The notes under the pieces were generated by a model, which saw nothing but the letters and a program-made list of their open reading frames with translations, was not told where the DNA came from and did not search any database. The translations under genes and the position numbers were made by a program. Below, in pieces: positions 32,773-42,900 of a DNA stretch of 64,000 nt. This stretch comes from Copromyces sp. CBS 386.78 (Eukaryota > Ascomycota > Sordariomycetes > Sordariales > Sordariaceae). The stretch spans positions 124,001-188,000 of the forward strand of contig MU839166.1 in assembly GCA_030685235.1 (NCBI GenBank), in the 5' to 3' direction. Position 1 is the stretch's first letter. Every line of letters starts with the position of its first letter.

Positions 32773-34719
32773 ATGTCTACTCGCGGCGGAAGAGGCGGAC
32801 GCGGCCGTGGACGTGGTGGAAATGCCAGCTCATCCGACGCGCAAGATGCTATTGCGCCTGTCCAGTCTGACGCACCAGCTGAAGACGTTCTTCAATCGCT
32901 ATTCGCGAACCTGCCACAGGACTTGCAACCGCGACTGAGGAAATGGGCAGAGGGTGTCCAAGAAGCCCACAGCCAGAGCACGACACGTCTCCGGACCGTG
33001 GCACCAGGACCTACCGAGCAAGAGTATAACGCGTTGATTGCATTGGCTAATGACCCTCTGTGGACCGCAGATGATACGGCCCAGCTCGACGCGGATTGCG
33101 CGCAGCTAAAGCAGGTCATCCACAGCGCCGGAGCGAACACTTACGTGCAGGCACTGTGGAAATTAACACCCAAGTTCATGGGCTGCGTGCCAATTTCCAT
33201 CATCTGCCCTGACAGGCTTTTGGAATACAGCAGCGAACATCCACCCATTCAGGTTGGAAATCACGCGGTTATCTACCCCTACTGGTCCACAAAGTTTTGT
33301 GAGCATCTTAGGCACTTGGTGGTCCACCCAATTTTCTGCAGGTCGCCCGGTCTTTTGGCTCTAGCCATCCAATACGCGGTCAAGTGCCGTACCAACGACC
33401 GCCGTCGGTGGCCCATACAAGACCCTACAGGCGACCGCTACATTACCTCGTTGGTGTCTGCGTTTAGGGATGGTCACGACCAAACCAAGAACGAGGATAT
33501 CCATCGAGGTGTCCGTCAACAGATGGAGGTACTGCCCCCTCTTTGCCACCTTCTGCGCGAAATCGAGCGTGTCTCCATTCCCAGGGTGCTGCCAGAAGCT
33601 GTGGTGGGAAACAGCCAACCCTTCGCGGCGTACAGGGTAACAACTTCCGATGTGCACAACGTGCTCAAAGCTGTTGATCAGGTAGCCACCTGCGGCATGA
33701 CAGATTACCAGCCAGCCGAGTTGAGGTTGATGTGGACGTCATCCGCAATCCATGGACATCCATATCCGCCAAACAACCGTTTGAAGGAAGTCATGTTCCA
33801 AGCATGCAAGAGACAAGTCCAAGAGGCTGAACTGAGGCGGAGACGGCCCGCTGTCTCTGAGGCTGCACCCCAGCCGGAGCAATACGCCCAACCAGCTGAA
33901 GACACAAGGCAGTTGCTGGCCACCATTGCTGGGCTCCAAGAGGAGTTGAGACAAGCACATGCGATTGACCCTCGGCTTACGGCCCAAGAGAAACTCGCAG
34001 AGCTAGAACGAGAATTGGCCGAGGCGAGGGTAGCTGCTGCCGGAAGGGAGCAACTGTTGAATCTCCAGATTATGGAATTGGAGAGACAGAAACAAGGTGC
34101 AGAGGCACGAGCCTTGACTGCCGAGCGCAAGCTTGACGAAGTCGAAAAGCAGAAAGAAGATGCCGAACGCAAGCTCGGCGAACTTGAGCAAAAGCTCACT
34201 GAGAACGAGGTGGCTTCCTCTTCGATCCTCACACAGATCGAACACAATGCTCGGCTCAGAGAGCAAGAGTTGACTGCCCAACTCGCCCAACTCGAGGCAC
34301 GAGCTACGGCTGCCGAAGACCGGTTGGCCGAGGCTCGAGTAAACGAGGAGGGACTGATGCTCCGGCTTGCTCATGCCGAGGAGCGAGTTTTAGCGGCCGA
34401 ATTCGAGCATGGACGGGAAGTAGGAGCAGAAATAGCTTCAGACCCCGACATCGTTCGAATGGCCTTAATAATGGGCATGGAACTAGCGTCAGAGCAAAGG
34501 GCACCAGCAGTGCCAGCTGGCATGCCTGCCGACGTGATCCGCCCCGACAACTCCATTGAAGAGCAAGTCTCTGGAGCTGTCGATGCGGCAATCCAGCGGT
34601 GGTTGCAAGAGCGCGGCCTGCAAGATGAACAAGAGCAGAGGCTGGAAGAAGAAGGCTATGAAGTAGAGGTGCAGGAACAACTCCAGCGAGAGGCGGAGGA
34701 GCAGCTGGCGAGGAGTTAG
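32773..34719 (+). CDS. RGG-box and coiled-coil protein, unrecognised
   Basis: 648 residues in one exon, from the ATG at 32773. Residues 3-16 are an RGG box (RGGRGGRGRGRGG), a common RNA-binding element. Residues about 45-340 form a globular domain with Trp- and Cys-containing segments (for example VQALWKLTPKFMGCVPISIICPD and HLRHLVVHPIFC) that I cannot match to a family. Residues about 375-560 are a long coiled coil with Glu/Lys/Gln heptads. A conserved-looking acidic C-terminal helix follows. It lies divergent to the zinc-knuckle gene and ends at a 49-bp minisatellite. RNA-protein assembly is a guess from the RGG/coiled-coil combination. Confidence 0.75.
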   Translation: MSTRGGRGGRGRGRGGNASSSDAQDAIAPVQSDAPAEDVLQSLFANLPQDLQPRLRKWAEGVQEAHSQSTTRLRTVAPGPTEQEYNALIALANDPLWTADDTAQLDADCAQLKQVIHSAGANTYVQALWKLTPKFMGCVPISIICPDRLLEYSSEHPPIQVGNHAVIYPYWSTKFCEHLRHLVVHPIFCRSPGLLALAIQYAVKCRTNDRRRWPIQDPTGDRYITSLVSAFRDGHDQTKNEDIHRGVRQQMEVLPPLCHLLREIERVSIPRVLPEAVVGNSQPFAAYRVTTSDVHNVLKAVDQVATCGMTDYQPAELRLMWTSSAIHGHPYPPNNRLKEVMFQACKRQVQEAELRRRRPAVSEAAPQPEQYAQPAEDTRQLLATIAGLQEELRQAHAIDPRLTAQEKLAELERELAEARVAAAGREQLLNLQIMELERQKQGAEARALTAERKLDEVEKQKEDAERKLGELEQKLTENEVASSSILTQIEHNARLREQELTAQLAQLEARATAAEDRLAEARVNEEGLMLRLAHAEERVLAAEFEHGREVGAEIASDPDIVRMALIMGMELASEQRAPAVPAGMPADVIRPDNSIEEQVSGAVDAAIQRWLQERGLQDEQEQRLEEEGYEVEVQEQLQREAEEQLARS

Positions 34720-34781
34720 GATGAAGATATGGAAGGATAGTGTAAATATAGAAATGCCGAGGGTTAAGGTCGCTCCTTATT

Positions 34782-35021
34782 TAAGAAAAAGCCGGTTTCG
34801 CTCGTATAAAGTTTGCACTCGCTTCTAGCCTAAGAAAACGTCGGTTTCGCTCGCGCAAAGTTTGCACTCGCTTCTAGCCTAAGAAAAAGCCGGTTTCGCT
34901 CGCGCAAAGTTTGCACTCGCTCCTAGCCTAAGAAAAACCCGGTTTCAATCGTATAAAGTTTGCACTCGCTCCTAGCCTAAGAAAAACCCGGATTCACTCG
35001 TATAAAGTTTGCACCCGCTTA
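34782..35021. repeat. 49-bp minisatellite, five copies
   Basis: Units start at 34782, 34831, 34880, 34929 and 34978 with exact 49-bp spacing: TAAGAAAAAGCCGGTTTCGC, then TCG(C/T)(G/A)(C/T)AAAG, TTTGCACTCGCT, TCTAGCC. The main variation is CGCGC versus CGTAT, a paired CpG-to-TpA change. The array fills the gap between two converging genes. Confidence 0.9.
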
Positions 35022-35076
35022 CCCGCACTGAGATTTTGACTTTGCACTTGCGTACCCGCCTACCTACACTAAAACC

Positions 35077-35490
35077 TTACGCTAGCAACCCAACGGCTAA
35101 CAATACCCCAACGCCCGCCCCGAGCAATGTCGTCCTGCCCATCTTTGAACTCGCCGCATTATCCTTCACCTGCCCGCCATTAATATATCGCGATTCCAAG
35201 CCACCTTTATTCTTTACACATTGGTTCATATCGGAAAGGACCGCGCCCTGCTCGCCGATTTTCCCATCTTTTCCTTTGAGGATTGAGTCTGGGATCAAGC
35301 ACCACAAAACGCACCCTTCGAACCCGTCCGCGCCACCGACGTGCACCTCGTTGGGCGTGCAGCATTCGGTCATGCCGATGAAGGATTCGTTCCAGTTGGG
35401 GATGGCCCAGACGCTGCGATCCGTGGGTAGACCGGGGATGCCCTGGAGGTCGGGCAGGGCATCGTGGTTGCAAGTGCGGTTGATGGACAT
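35077..35490 (-). CDS. small cysteine-containing tail-anchored-type protein (paralogue B)
   Basis: 137 residues from the ATG at 35490. Motifs match paralogue A at 27262-27708 in order: NRTCNHDA, WNESFIGMTECCTPNEVH, EGCVLWCLIPD, a CVKNKGG segment, KDNAASS, and a hydrophobic C-terminal helix ending LLAVGLLA. It lacks an N-terminal signal peptide. The two genes point toward each other and bound the block of unrecognised genes between them. Their DNA is clearly diverged while all cysteines are kept, which argues that both are functional. Confidence 0.8.
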   Translation of the reverse strand: MSINRTCNHDALPDLQGIPGLPTDRSVWAIPNWNESFIGMTECCTPNEVHVGGADGFEGCVLWCLIPDSILKGKDGKIGEQGAVLSDMNQCVKNKGGLESRYINGGQVKDNAASSKMGRTTLLGAGVGVLLAVGLLA

Positions 35491-36475
35491 TTTCGTGAGA
35501 TGATGACTGGAGATCTTTCTTGTTAGTCTGGAGTGATGCCAGGAAACACTCATATGGACATACCGGAGATGTCTGTTGCTGTGGGTTGCACACTTGCACG
35601 TGGATGAAGATGGCAGTGTCTGCTCGACTGGAGCTGAGGGATCGCGGTACAGGTAATGAAGCAAAAAGGATGAAATGTGTTGCAAGCTTGTCCGGGGAAG
35701 TTGAACCTATAAAAGATATCCAACCCTTGTCAAAGACAGGGCATTCACCATGTTTGGGGCCGTGATCCCGTAGGCTGAATGCTTTGGCAAAGTGACGTTG
35801 AAACTGGAGTTTGATACCCCTGAGCGGTGGCTGGTTCTTAGCCATTCCTTCAATGTAACCATCACAGCCCTAGTATCTGCACGAATCTGGTCAAAAGCGA
35901 CCCAACCGCCTGGAACCGAATAGGCACAGCACTATGATCGACACCGATGGGCGGTAAACAAGCCCCTAGCTGAATGACAAAAGGAGTTTTGCTACCACCA
36001 CGTCAGGAGCGATAACACCTCAGGGTAACTAAACAAAGAAGGGGCTCAGCTGCTGCATCAAGTCATGCTCCCTCAGTCAAAGACCGATATGGTTAATGCA
36101 AAACACCAAAGAAAGCTGACCAGAGGTCTATCAGGGGGCCCAAAATACGCTCGTGTTTGGACGTTCAGCTATTTCAGCGGGAGCCCAGCCTCTGCAGCAT
36201 ACCACTGTCTGTTGCATTGAGGTCTCTGTTGGAACCAAAATAGTGGGCCTGGAACCCCTGCGTTACATTCATTAGGGTTGCAATACCTCTATCGTCAAAT
36301 CCTTTCCTTGGGTATACTATTCTTGTGTTGATGCAAAGATCTCGTCATGGCGTCCAGCTTTGAAGCCATCTCGACTGATGTTGGCTCGGAAGAGAGCTGA
36401 GACACTGAAACCTTACGAATCCACAGCTCGCCAAAAGCTGCACGCAGCACCAAGTCCTGTAGTAGAGGATCGTGG
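35491..36475. other. spacer left of the inverted-repeat element
   Basis: Contains the promoter of the small cysteine-protein gene and about 0.9 kb with no supported gene. The weak minus-strand frame at 36295-36564 runs into the inverted-repeat arm and is not convincing. Confidence 0.4.
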
Positions 36476-36759
36476 TACAATCTAATACTGGTTTGTTTGT
36501 TAGTTCGAGACCTCGAGTCAACTTCCTTAGGCGTTTTGACATCTTGATGATTCGTTTCGTTCAATAATCAAGGCGTATCTTACCTTGCATATATTGTTTT
36601 GGGGAGTTTGATATGCGATATTCTTTTTCATTAGAGCCCTTTTGAACCATACAGAGACATTTGTGTCTATGCTTATAAGGGGTTGAGAACAATTTAAGAG
36701 AGATCTCGTCCAGTAGACCAGGCGTACCGAGCTAACAAACAAACCAGTATTAGATTGTA
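36476..36759. mobile_element. MITE-like element with 32-bp terminal inverted repeats
   Basis: The left arm at 36476-36507 and the right arm at 36728-36759 are reverse complements over 32 bases with a single C/T mismatch (36504 against 36731). The outer end reads TACAATCTAATACTGG. Both ends carry TA, consistent with a TA target duplication of the Tc1/mariner type and giving a 280-bp element inside. The interior is AT-rich and encodes no transposase. It does not match my memory of the 98-bp Guest element of Neurospora or of Fusarium mimps. A non-mobile inverted duplication is the alternative. Confidence 0.6.
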
Positions 36760-36933
36760 TCTGGAGGCAGAGTTGCTCGAAGAGGAAAGCCGAGGTGTTG
36801 GATGAAAGTGAAACTGTCGACTTCAAGAGCAGACATATAAAGATCCTCCAACCGGACTGCTATGACAACTATCCTAATCTCCAGAGCATCAGACACCCCA
36901 GCCCAATACCTACTTCCAATCACAGCAAACACC

Positions 36934-38096
36934 ATGAGACTTCTTCCTCTCGCCCTAGCTTCCATCCCTCTTGCCGCCTCAACCCCCCTAGGACGCCTAG
37001 GTGGCCGATACGTCAACAACACCCTGACCGAAAACGTCAACATCGACCTCCAAGTCAACAAAGCCACCTCGGAAGCCACCATCGAGATCTGGAACCAAGA
37101 CCGCAGCCAAGTCCTCGCCCAGTCTTGCTCCTCCTCTACGTCCCCTGGAAACCTGTACCTCGACAACGGCCACTTCTCCAAGAGTCCCATCGCCGTCCAG
37201 ATCAACACCGATGGCAGGGGAAACATCACCATCGGCGACAAATCGTTCAAAATCCACAGCAACCCCGAGATCTCGGGCGGCATCGAATGCAACAGCATCA
37301 TCAGCGATGGCGAGACCATAGTCAGCTGCCTGGCTCCCGTTCCGAACGAGCTTGTTCGGTTGAGCAAAGCCAGTCGTTTGACGATGCAGGATTGCTTCCC
37401 GAACGGTGGTGCCCCGAAGCTTGCAGAAGTCATGCGAGCCGCTCATGAGGAACGCAAGGTGACTCCGTATGCCGAGACTCTGCGTGAGATGAGGGTGGCC
37501 GCAAAGATGATTGCTGGCGGTGGCAACAACAAGACTGTCACGGACATGGCCAAGCGCCAGTACAACCCTTGTTCCATCTGGTCGGCAAACACGGTTCTGG
37601 AGGGTAACGGAGATCCCCATCAGACACCCAAGCATATCCAGCTCAGTGTAAGTTTGCTTTTTCTCCGCCCATCCTCCCGTTGCATGACTGACCACCTCAC
37701 TAGGACCCAATCGACTGTGGTAACGGTGGATGCTCCGTGGCACACACCGCCGTTAAATCCATGAGCATTGGCTTCAGCGTGGGCGCCGAACTGGCCAGCT
37801 GGATCAGTGGTGGATTCTCCGTCGAGCAGAGCGTCGAGACCGGCAGCGCTTATGAGTGTTCCGGAGATCATGAATGGGTTGCAGTCTGGAAGATCGTGCC
37901 CCGGACGTCGTATTGGGTTCGCAATGCCCTGTTCAACTCGTGCACGGGTTCACAGCCGGTTGGTAGTCCGTTCCTCCTTACTTCGCCCAACTCTGGCACC
38001 AAGGACAGGAGCTTCTACTGCGTCAGGGGTAAGAAGTATGTCAGGAACTTGGGAGATAGCTATAATATTGAACCCGGCACTCCCGGCAAGCCTTAG
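36934..38096 (+). CDS. secreted preproprotein with dibasic processing site, unrecognised
   Basis: Two exons, 36934-37647 and 37704-38096, 368 residues. The intron has a GTAAGT donor, a CTGAC branch and a TAG acceptor, phase 0. Residues 1-16 are a signal peptide (MRLLPLALASIPLAAS). The first 190 residues after it form a beta-rich-looking domain with four Cys. A Lys-Arg pair at 207-208 (MAKR-QYNPC) is a typical Kex2 cleavage site, which would release a 160-residue C-terminal part with six Cys containing DCGNGGCSVAHTAVKS and a Gly-rich amphipathic stretch (GFSVGAELASWISGGFSV). This layout is seen in secreted fungal peptides and in some antagonistic proteins, but nothing here shows activity. An upstream in-frame Met at 36862 would hide the signal peptide, so 36934 is preferred. 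Confidence 0.78.
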
Positions 38097-38415
38097 GTGC
38101 TGGATGTGCATGGGAGAGGAAGGAGAAAGGGTTAGGATCAACGAGTACGATACAGCAGTCTTGAACATGATGCAAACAGGTACATTAATTCATTATCGTA
38201 ACCGCCTTTGACCGCAAGGTTGTCGACCTCGAACGCAGAGAGAACATACACTTACTGTATGCAATCACACCATATCCTGACCATATATCATGGCTCCCAG
38301 CTTATCATCCCCCATATACATAACGTCCATCTGTTGGATTGTTCTCGGCTCGGCAGCAATATCCCTTTCGTTGTCCTCCTCAAGCTTTTCGTCCACCGTA
38401 GGTAGGGTTGGCCGT
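38097..38415. other. spacer between converging genes
   Basis: About 320 bp of shared 3' flank between the secreted preproprotein gene and the seven-helix protein gene. Nothing else is seen. Confidence 0.4.
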
Positions 38416-39926
38416 TCATGATCGCAAAATCGCAAATGTATCGGAGGATTCGGACGGGAATCGGATTGGCCAGGTTCTTCGTTTCTCGGATTGGTCTGTA
38501 GGACTGACGAGTTTGTGCCACTTGGGGTGTTGGGACCTGTATCGTTCCAAGATATTGACTGGAGAAATCAACGTTAGCATTGGAATGCGAAACCAGATGG
38601 CAACACTCACCTAAGCATATGGCAAAGAACTGCACAAACAGCGGCATCATGGCAACCAAGGCCAAGATCTGTCCAAACCCCCATTCATCCTCAGAATAAG
38701 AAGGTCCGGCTAGTCCAGCAGTGCGCTTCCGGAGATGGATAAAATAGAAAAGCGCGGTACACATCACGCCAAAACTGGCCGTGACAAGCAAGCCCCCCAG
38801 TGTATGGATGACCGAAGCAATTTTGTAGTCGTTCAAGACGTCCGAGTCCCGCTCCCGTAGAAAGTGGATGAGCAATATGACAATTCCCCAGCAGGCAGTT
38901 ATTCCTGCTACAACCCAAGGGGTAACACGGAGGAGATGTTCGATCTGGTGCGTGGACCGGCAATCCTTTTTCAGACAGAACTCCTCAAAATAGGATAGTT
39001 GGTGTTCCAGAGTGAAAAAGGTGAAGCTAGTAATCGCCATAAAGACGAAGAGGATAGAGATGCTCGCAAAGGTAAGAAGTGGGTACTTTCGCCGGCCGGG
39101 AAACCAGGGGTAAAGGCAGATGAGGGCCGCAACGGAGATCAATACACCCAAGAAACTAAAGTAACCCGAGTAAACGGAACCCGGCCCCCTGTTGACGACG
39201 TTGAGAGAGAGAGATGCGATATCGAGGGCGAACGTGAAGATGTATGTCGATATCCAGAAGGCTTCAAGGCACTGATCGACCGCTTTGCGAATGGTGGATG
39301 GAGGTGGCTTGCCAGCCCTTTCGGGATGTTGTCGCGAATATAGTCGATTTTGAATGTAGAAGGCGATGTGGGCGAGCAGGAAGACGGCTGTGACGGCTAT
39401 TTGAAGGAGGTAGACGATGTAGACCTGTGGCGACATACATGAGTGTCAGTCCGGGGTGAGAGGAGACATACATGAGTGTCAGTCCGTGGTGAGAGGAGTT
39501 CTGCGTGCTTACACCGATGCCTGACAGATCAGGATTGCCCTCCCATTGCAGGTTGTTGCAAAAGGCGATATGGCATTCCTTCGACTCCGAGTCCCTCAAA
39601 CTTTCCAGTAGCGACAAGGTGCCATTCGGGTCTGACTTGTTCTGATAAATAAACCAGTCGATTGCTTGGCCATATGTGACATTCGAGACATCCGGCGGGG
39701 TCGGTGCGCAGTCCTTGAGCAGCGAGTAGACGTCCATGAATGGCAAGGCAGGAAGATATCCATGTGTCTCGGATACGTTGGATATGGCATGTTGGTTACC
39801 AGCGAGCACTCGTGAAGCTGTTGCGCAGTTGTTTTCGACGATGAGATCGCTCAAGGTAAGGTTTCGGAGGACTGCCGGGAGCCTGAGGATGCTGGGGCCG
39901 GCGAGCAGATCGGCCAGGGACGACAT
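38416..39926 (-). CDS. seven-helix membrane protein with glycosylatable N-terminal domain
   Basis: Three exons, 39926-39513, 39424-38611 and 38558-38416, 456 residues. Both introns close in phase; the second has GTGAGT, GCTAAC and CAG signals and changes the C-terminus from that of the unspliced frame. Residues 1-138 contain five N-glycosylation sequons (NLT, NVS, NVT, NKS, NGT) and four Cys, suggesting an extracellular domain. Seven hydrophobic helices follow (starting VYIVYLLQIAVTAVF and ending ILALVAMMPLFVQFF), then a basic cytosolic tail of about 50 residues. The topology resembles G-protein-coupled receptors, but I recognise no receptor family signature and no CFEM domain. The first intron is made mostly of a 33-bp direct repeat. 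Confidence 0.75.
39433..39498. repeat. 33-bp direct repeat inside an intron
   Basis: Two adjacent copies of a 33-bp unit starting ACATACATGAGTGTCAGTCC, differing at one base, occupy most of the first intron of the seven-helix protein gene (39425-39512). Confidence 0.9.
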
Positions 39927-42900
39927 GATGTTTCGAATGGGTCTCTGTTGATGACTGGTAAAGACCTGAAGCAAGCACAGCAGAGCTGACGAAAGCTGGA
40001 AAGGTCGCTGTAGAAGATATACCTACCTCGAAAGACTGGCATGTCAGGCAAACAAAACCTAGTCGTGGGTGCCTTGCATTCCCTCCCCCTCATTTCGACA
40101 TCGTGCAAGCGTACATGCAAACTTCTCCCGCAAAATCAACGGGCTGAACAGCCTTTGTGCATTTTGGGCCGTGTTGGGGCCGTGTCGATGGAAACGCCTG
40201 GTGAGAGTTGAACGGTGATAGTGTCCCACGTGGTGTGGCACCCGGGGGCACAGTAAACTGCGGACGTTGATCAAGTTTTCGTGAACCAACTGGCCCAATG
40301 GCCCCCAACTCTGCCACAACGGGAAAGGGACGATCCTTGCCTATCATGTGCCGCCGTGGCGCAGAACACTGCATCGAGCTATCAATAGTCCGTATGTCGT
40401 TAACCGGCCGGTAGGATGCGGTCCAGGCTTCTGAGAGGTCGCCTTGTGTGTCTCGTCTGGGAGAGTGTCGGAGGGCATTGGGGCGGGGTGGTGTAACGTG
40501 GTACCCGTACGATGTTAGGGGAACGTCCGTCGGGCTGTCGAGGATATGGGGAGTTCTGTTGGTTTAAGGCTCGGGACGTTGTTGGGAGAGAGAGACAGGC
40601 TGTGTTTTCGATCAGGGAGCCATACGAATCTGTGGTGGAAGCAGCGTCAGTAAAACCAATGGAGAGAGAGGCGGAAAGAGAAGACGGACTGACCGATGCA
40701 TCAAGATGGTGAACTGCCCCGGTTGATTGAGGAAAAGCTGGGAAAATGTGCTGGGATGCCCAGCGGGAATGTAGAAAGACGTTCTGATTGACGGAGCGGA
40801 AAGGCATTCCAAGTGTAGTGGTGTTCCTGGTGTCGTAGACGGAAGGTGCAGCTGGAAGAAAATGGCTGCCTCAATTCATTGTAATGCAGGAACGACCAGC
40901 ATTCGCAGAAGCACGGTGTAGGGCACAGGAACCAAGAAAACAGACAGCTGAAATAAAGAAGAAATGCGCTGCATTAGTATTTCATCAAACATTGGTTATT
41001 CGCAGGTCGTACACTCATCACCACACCTCTAGACTGCCCCAAATCAGCGGGCCCATCGCCACCACTCACTCCTTGCTATCCTTGGAATACTCCTTACATC
41101 TTAATCCCTTGTGTCTTTATATCGGTCTCGATGTTGATATCGCCATACTAGTCTCGATGGTAGTGACCGGTGGGTCTCCTTTCGATACCGTGACATCACC
41201 ACTTGTTGAAATCCAACTTTTACACGCCCAACACCCGATCAGAGAGCATGTACGCGACATCCATAGTATCCAGGCCAAGGCAATTGGCAGAACGGAGTGA
41301 TGGTTGTGACCGTGGTTGATGATGCTGTTCGGTCATTGATTCGAGTGCAATGGCTACTTTTGTCAGCAATTTTCCCGCGTATCGTGTAAAACTTAGGGCC
41401 CTGTTTATCATCCTGTCGTGATTCATGAATGACAGAGCCACGTGGGATGTGCATCAATGTGGTCAAAGGATGAAAGCTCATCGTGCCGAATGGTTGCTGA
41501 TCGTCTTCGATCGCCAATGTCACCGTGAGGAGACCGGTACTCGTCATGACTATCCATATAAAAGCCAAGGGAAAGGGGTTTCTGGCCATGAGGTATGTAT
41601 CGTGCATCAAGACCGCAATGGAGCGCGGCTGCTACTCATCACTTGAGTGTAGCCAGATTTAAAGTGTAAAGATCCAAGGCACGTTGTTGACAGTCGTGTT
41701 TAAGTTGCAGCCACTTGACTGGCGTCCATCCAGAGCGACCAGAATGGCCACAGCGATGAATTGGTGACAACGAAAGCGCATCTGGGATATTTGAATGGAA
41801 TTGAGACCAAGCATTCAAAGTCGCAAACGTCGTATAAAATCGCAATCTTTGCTATTTCGCCCGCTTCCAATCGGCTCTTCTGGATTGTCGAGACAATGTT
41901 CGCGACCGTTGGCAATATTTCTCGTCGGCCGGTAGCGAGAAGAAAGGTGGATCCTCGGAAATCGCACCCGACCGAAACACATCAAGTCGTCCGCGACCCT
42001 GCCGAAAGGATGGGGGAGTCCGAGATGCCAAGAGGACCAGTTAAATATCGTCGCTGGGCATTGGAAGATAAGAGTTGATGCTTTTGATTGATACGCGACA
42101 AGATATAGTAGTCCAGTGCCGATGTGAAGACGTGTGGCAGAGTCCAAACGGCCAAGTCACTACACTAGACGGCGAATACGGTGGGCTACTCAGCGGACAC
42201 ACTTGCGCGGCATTCGGGGATCGGCATTGGGGAATTATCGTCGACTTTGTTGCCGTCGGTGAAGGATGCGATATTTTTCATGAGAAAAAGATGCGCTGGC
42301 AATTGAACACATGGTTCGAAGGTTGTCTGATGATATCATGATATATCAGAACCCAAAGATGTTGAAGTCGTTATCATTCCCCAAGCAGAGTTCATTTCCG
42401 AAGTGCATCCAGTCGAGACGCAAGCGATCGGACGAGACCGAGACTACAGACGAACCGAATCCTTCTCAATGACGACGCACAGCCAGTGTCACTGGCATGA
42501 CCCAGCCGCCATTGGCCAATCACAGTCCCAAGAAAACTTTTTGTCACTTGCAAAGCTGGGGTGAGCTGCCTTCCACACGTGAAGACAGGCCCCTCGCATT
42601 GCGTGATTGAACCCTGGAGGCGTTGAGATCTATTGATTCGCGGGGGAAATTCTGAACTTGGAACTTCCAGACCTACCAGGAAAAAGACAACCACCTTGGC
42701 ACCTTCATTAGGTAGCTTTTGAAGGTGGCCAAGACGGCTCTCCCGCATTCCGCCGTGGCCCGTCAGGTGGACCAGGCCCGACAAGGGACCGTAAAAGACT
42801 GTCAAGGACTGTCAAGTGTGGGGCCAATCTGCCAGGGCAACCTCACAGAGCGGGCTGCAACCTAACAGCGTGTTGCGCTCAGACACATCGAGTGACATAA

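Noticed and set aside
34782..35021. CRISPR-like array
   Set aside because: Repeats are contiguous 49-bp tandem units without unique spacers, in a eukaryotic genome.
40400..40812. 135-codon minus-strand frame in the gene-free region
   Set aside because: Ser/Pro/Arg-rich with no motif and overlapped by other frames; no splice partners found.
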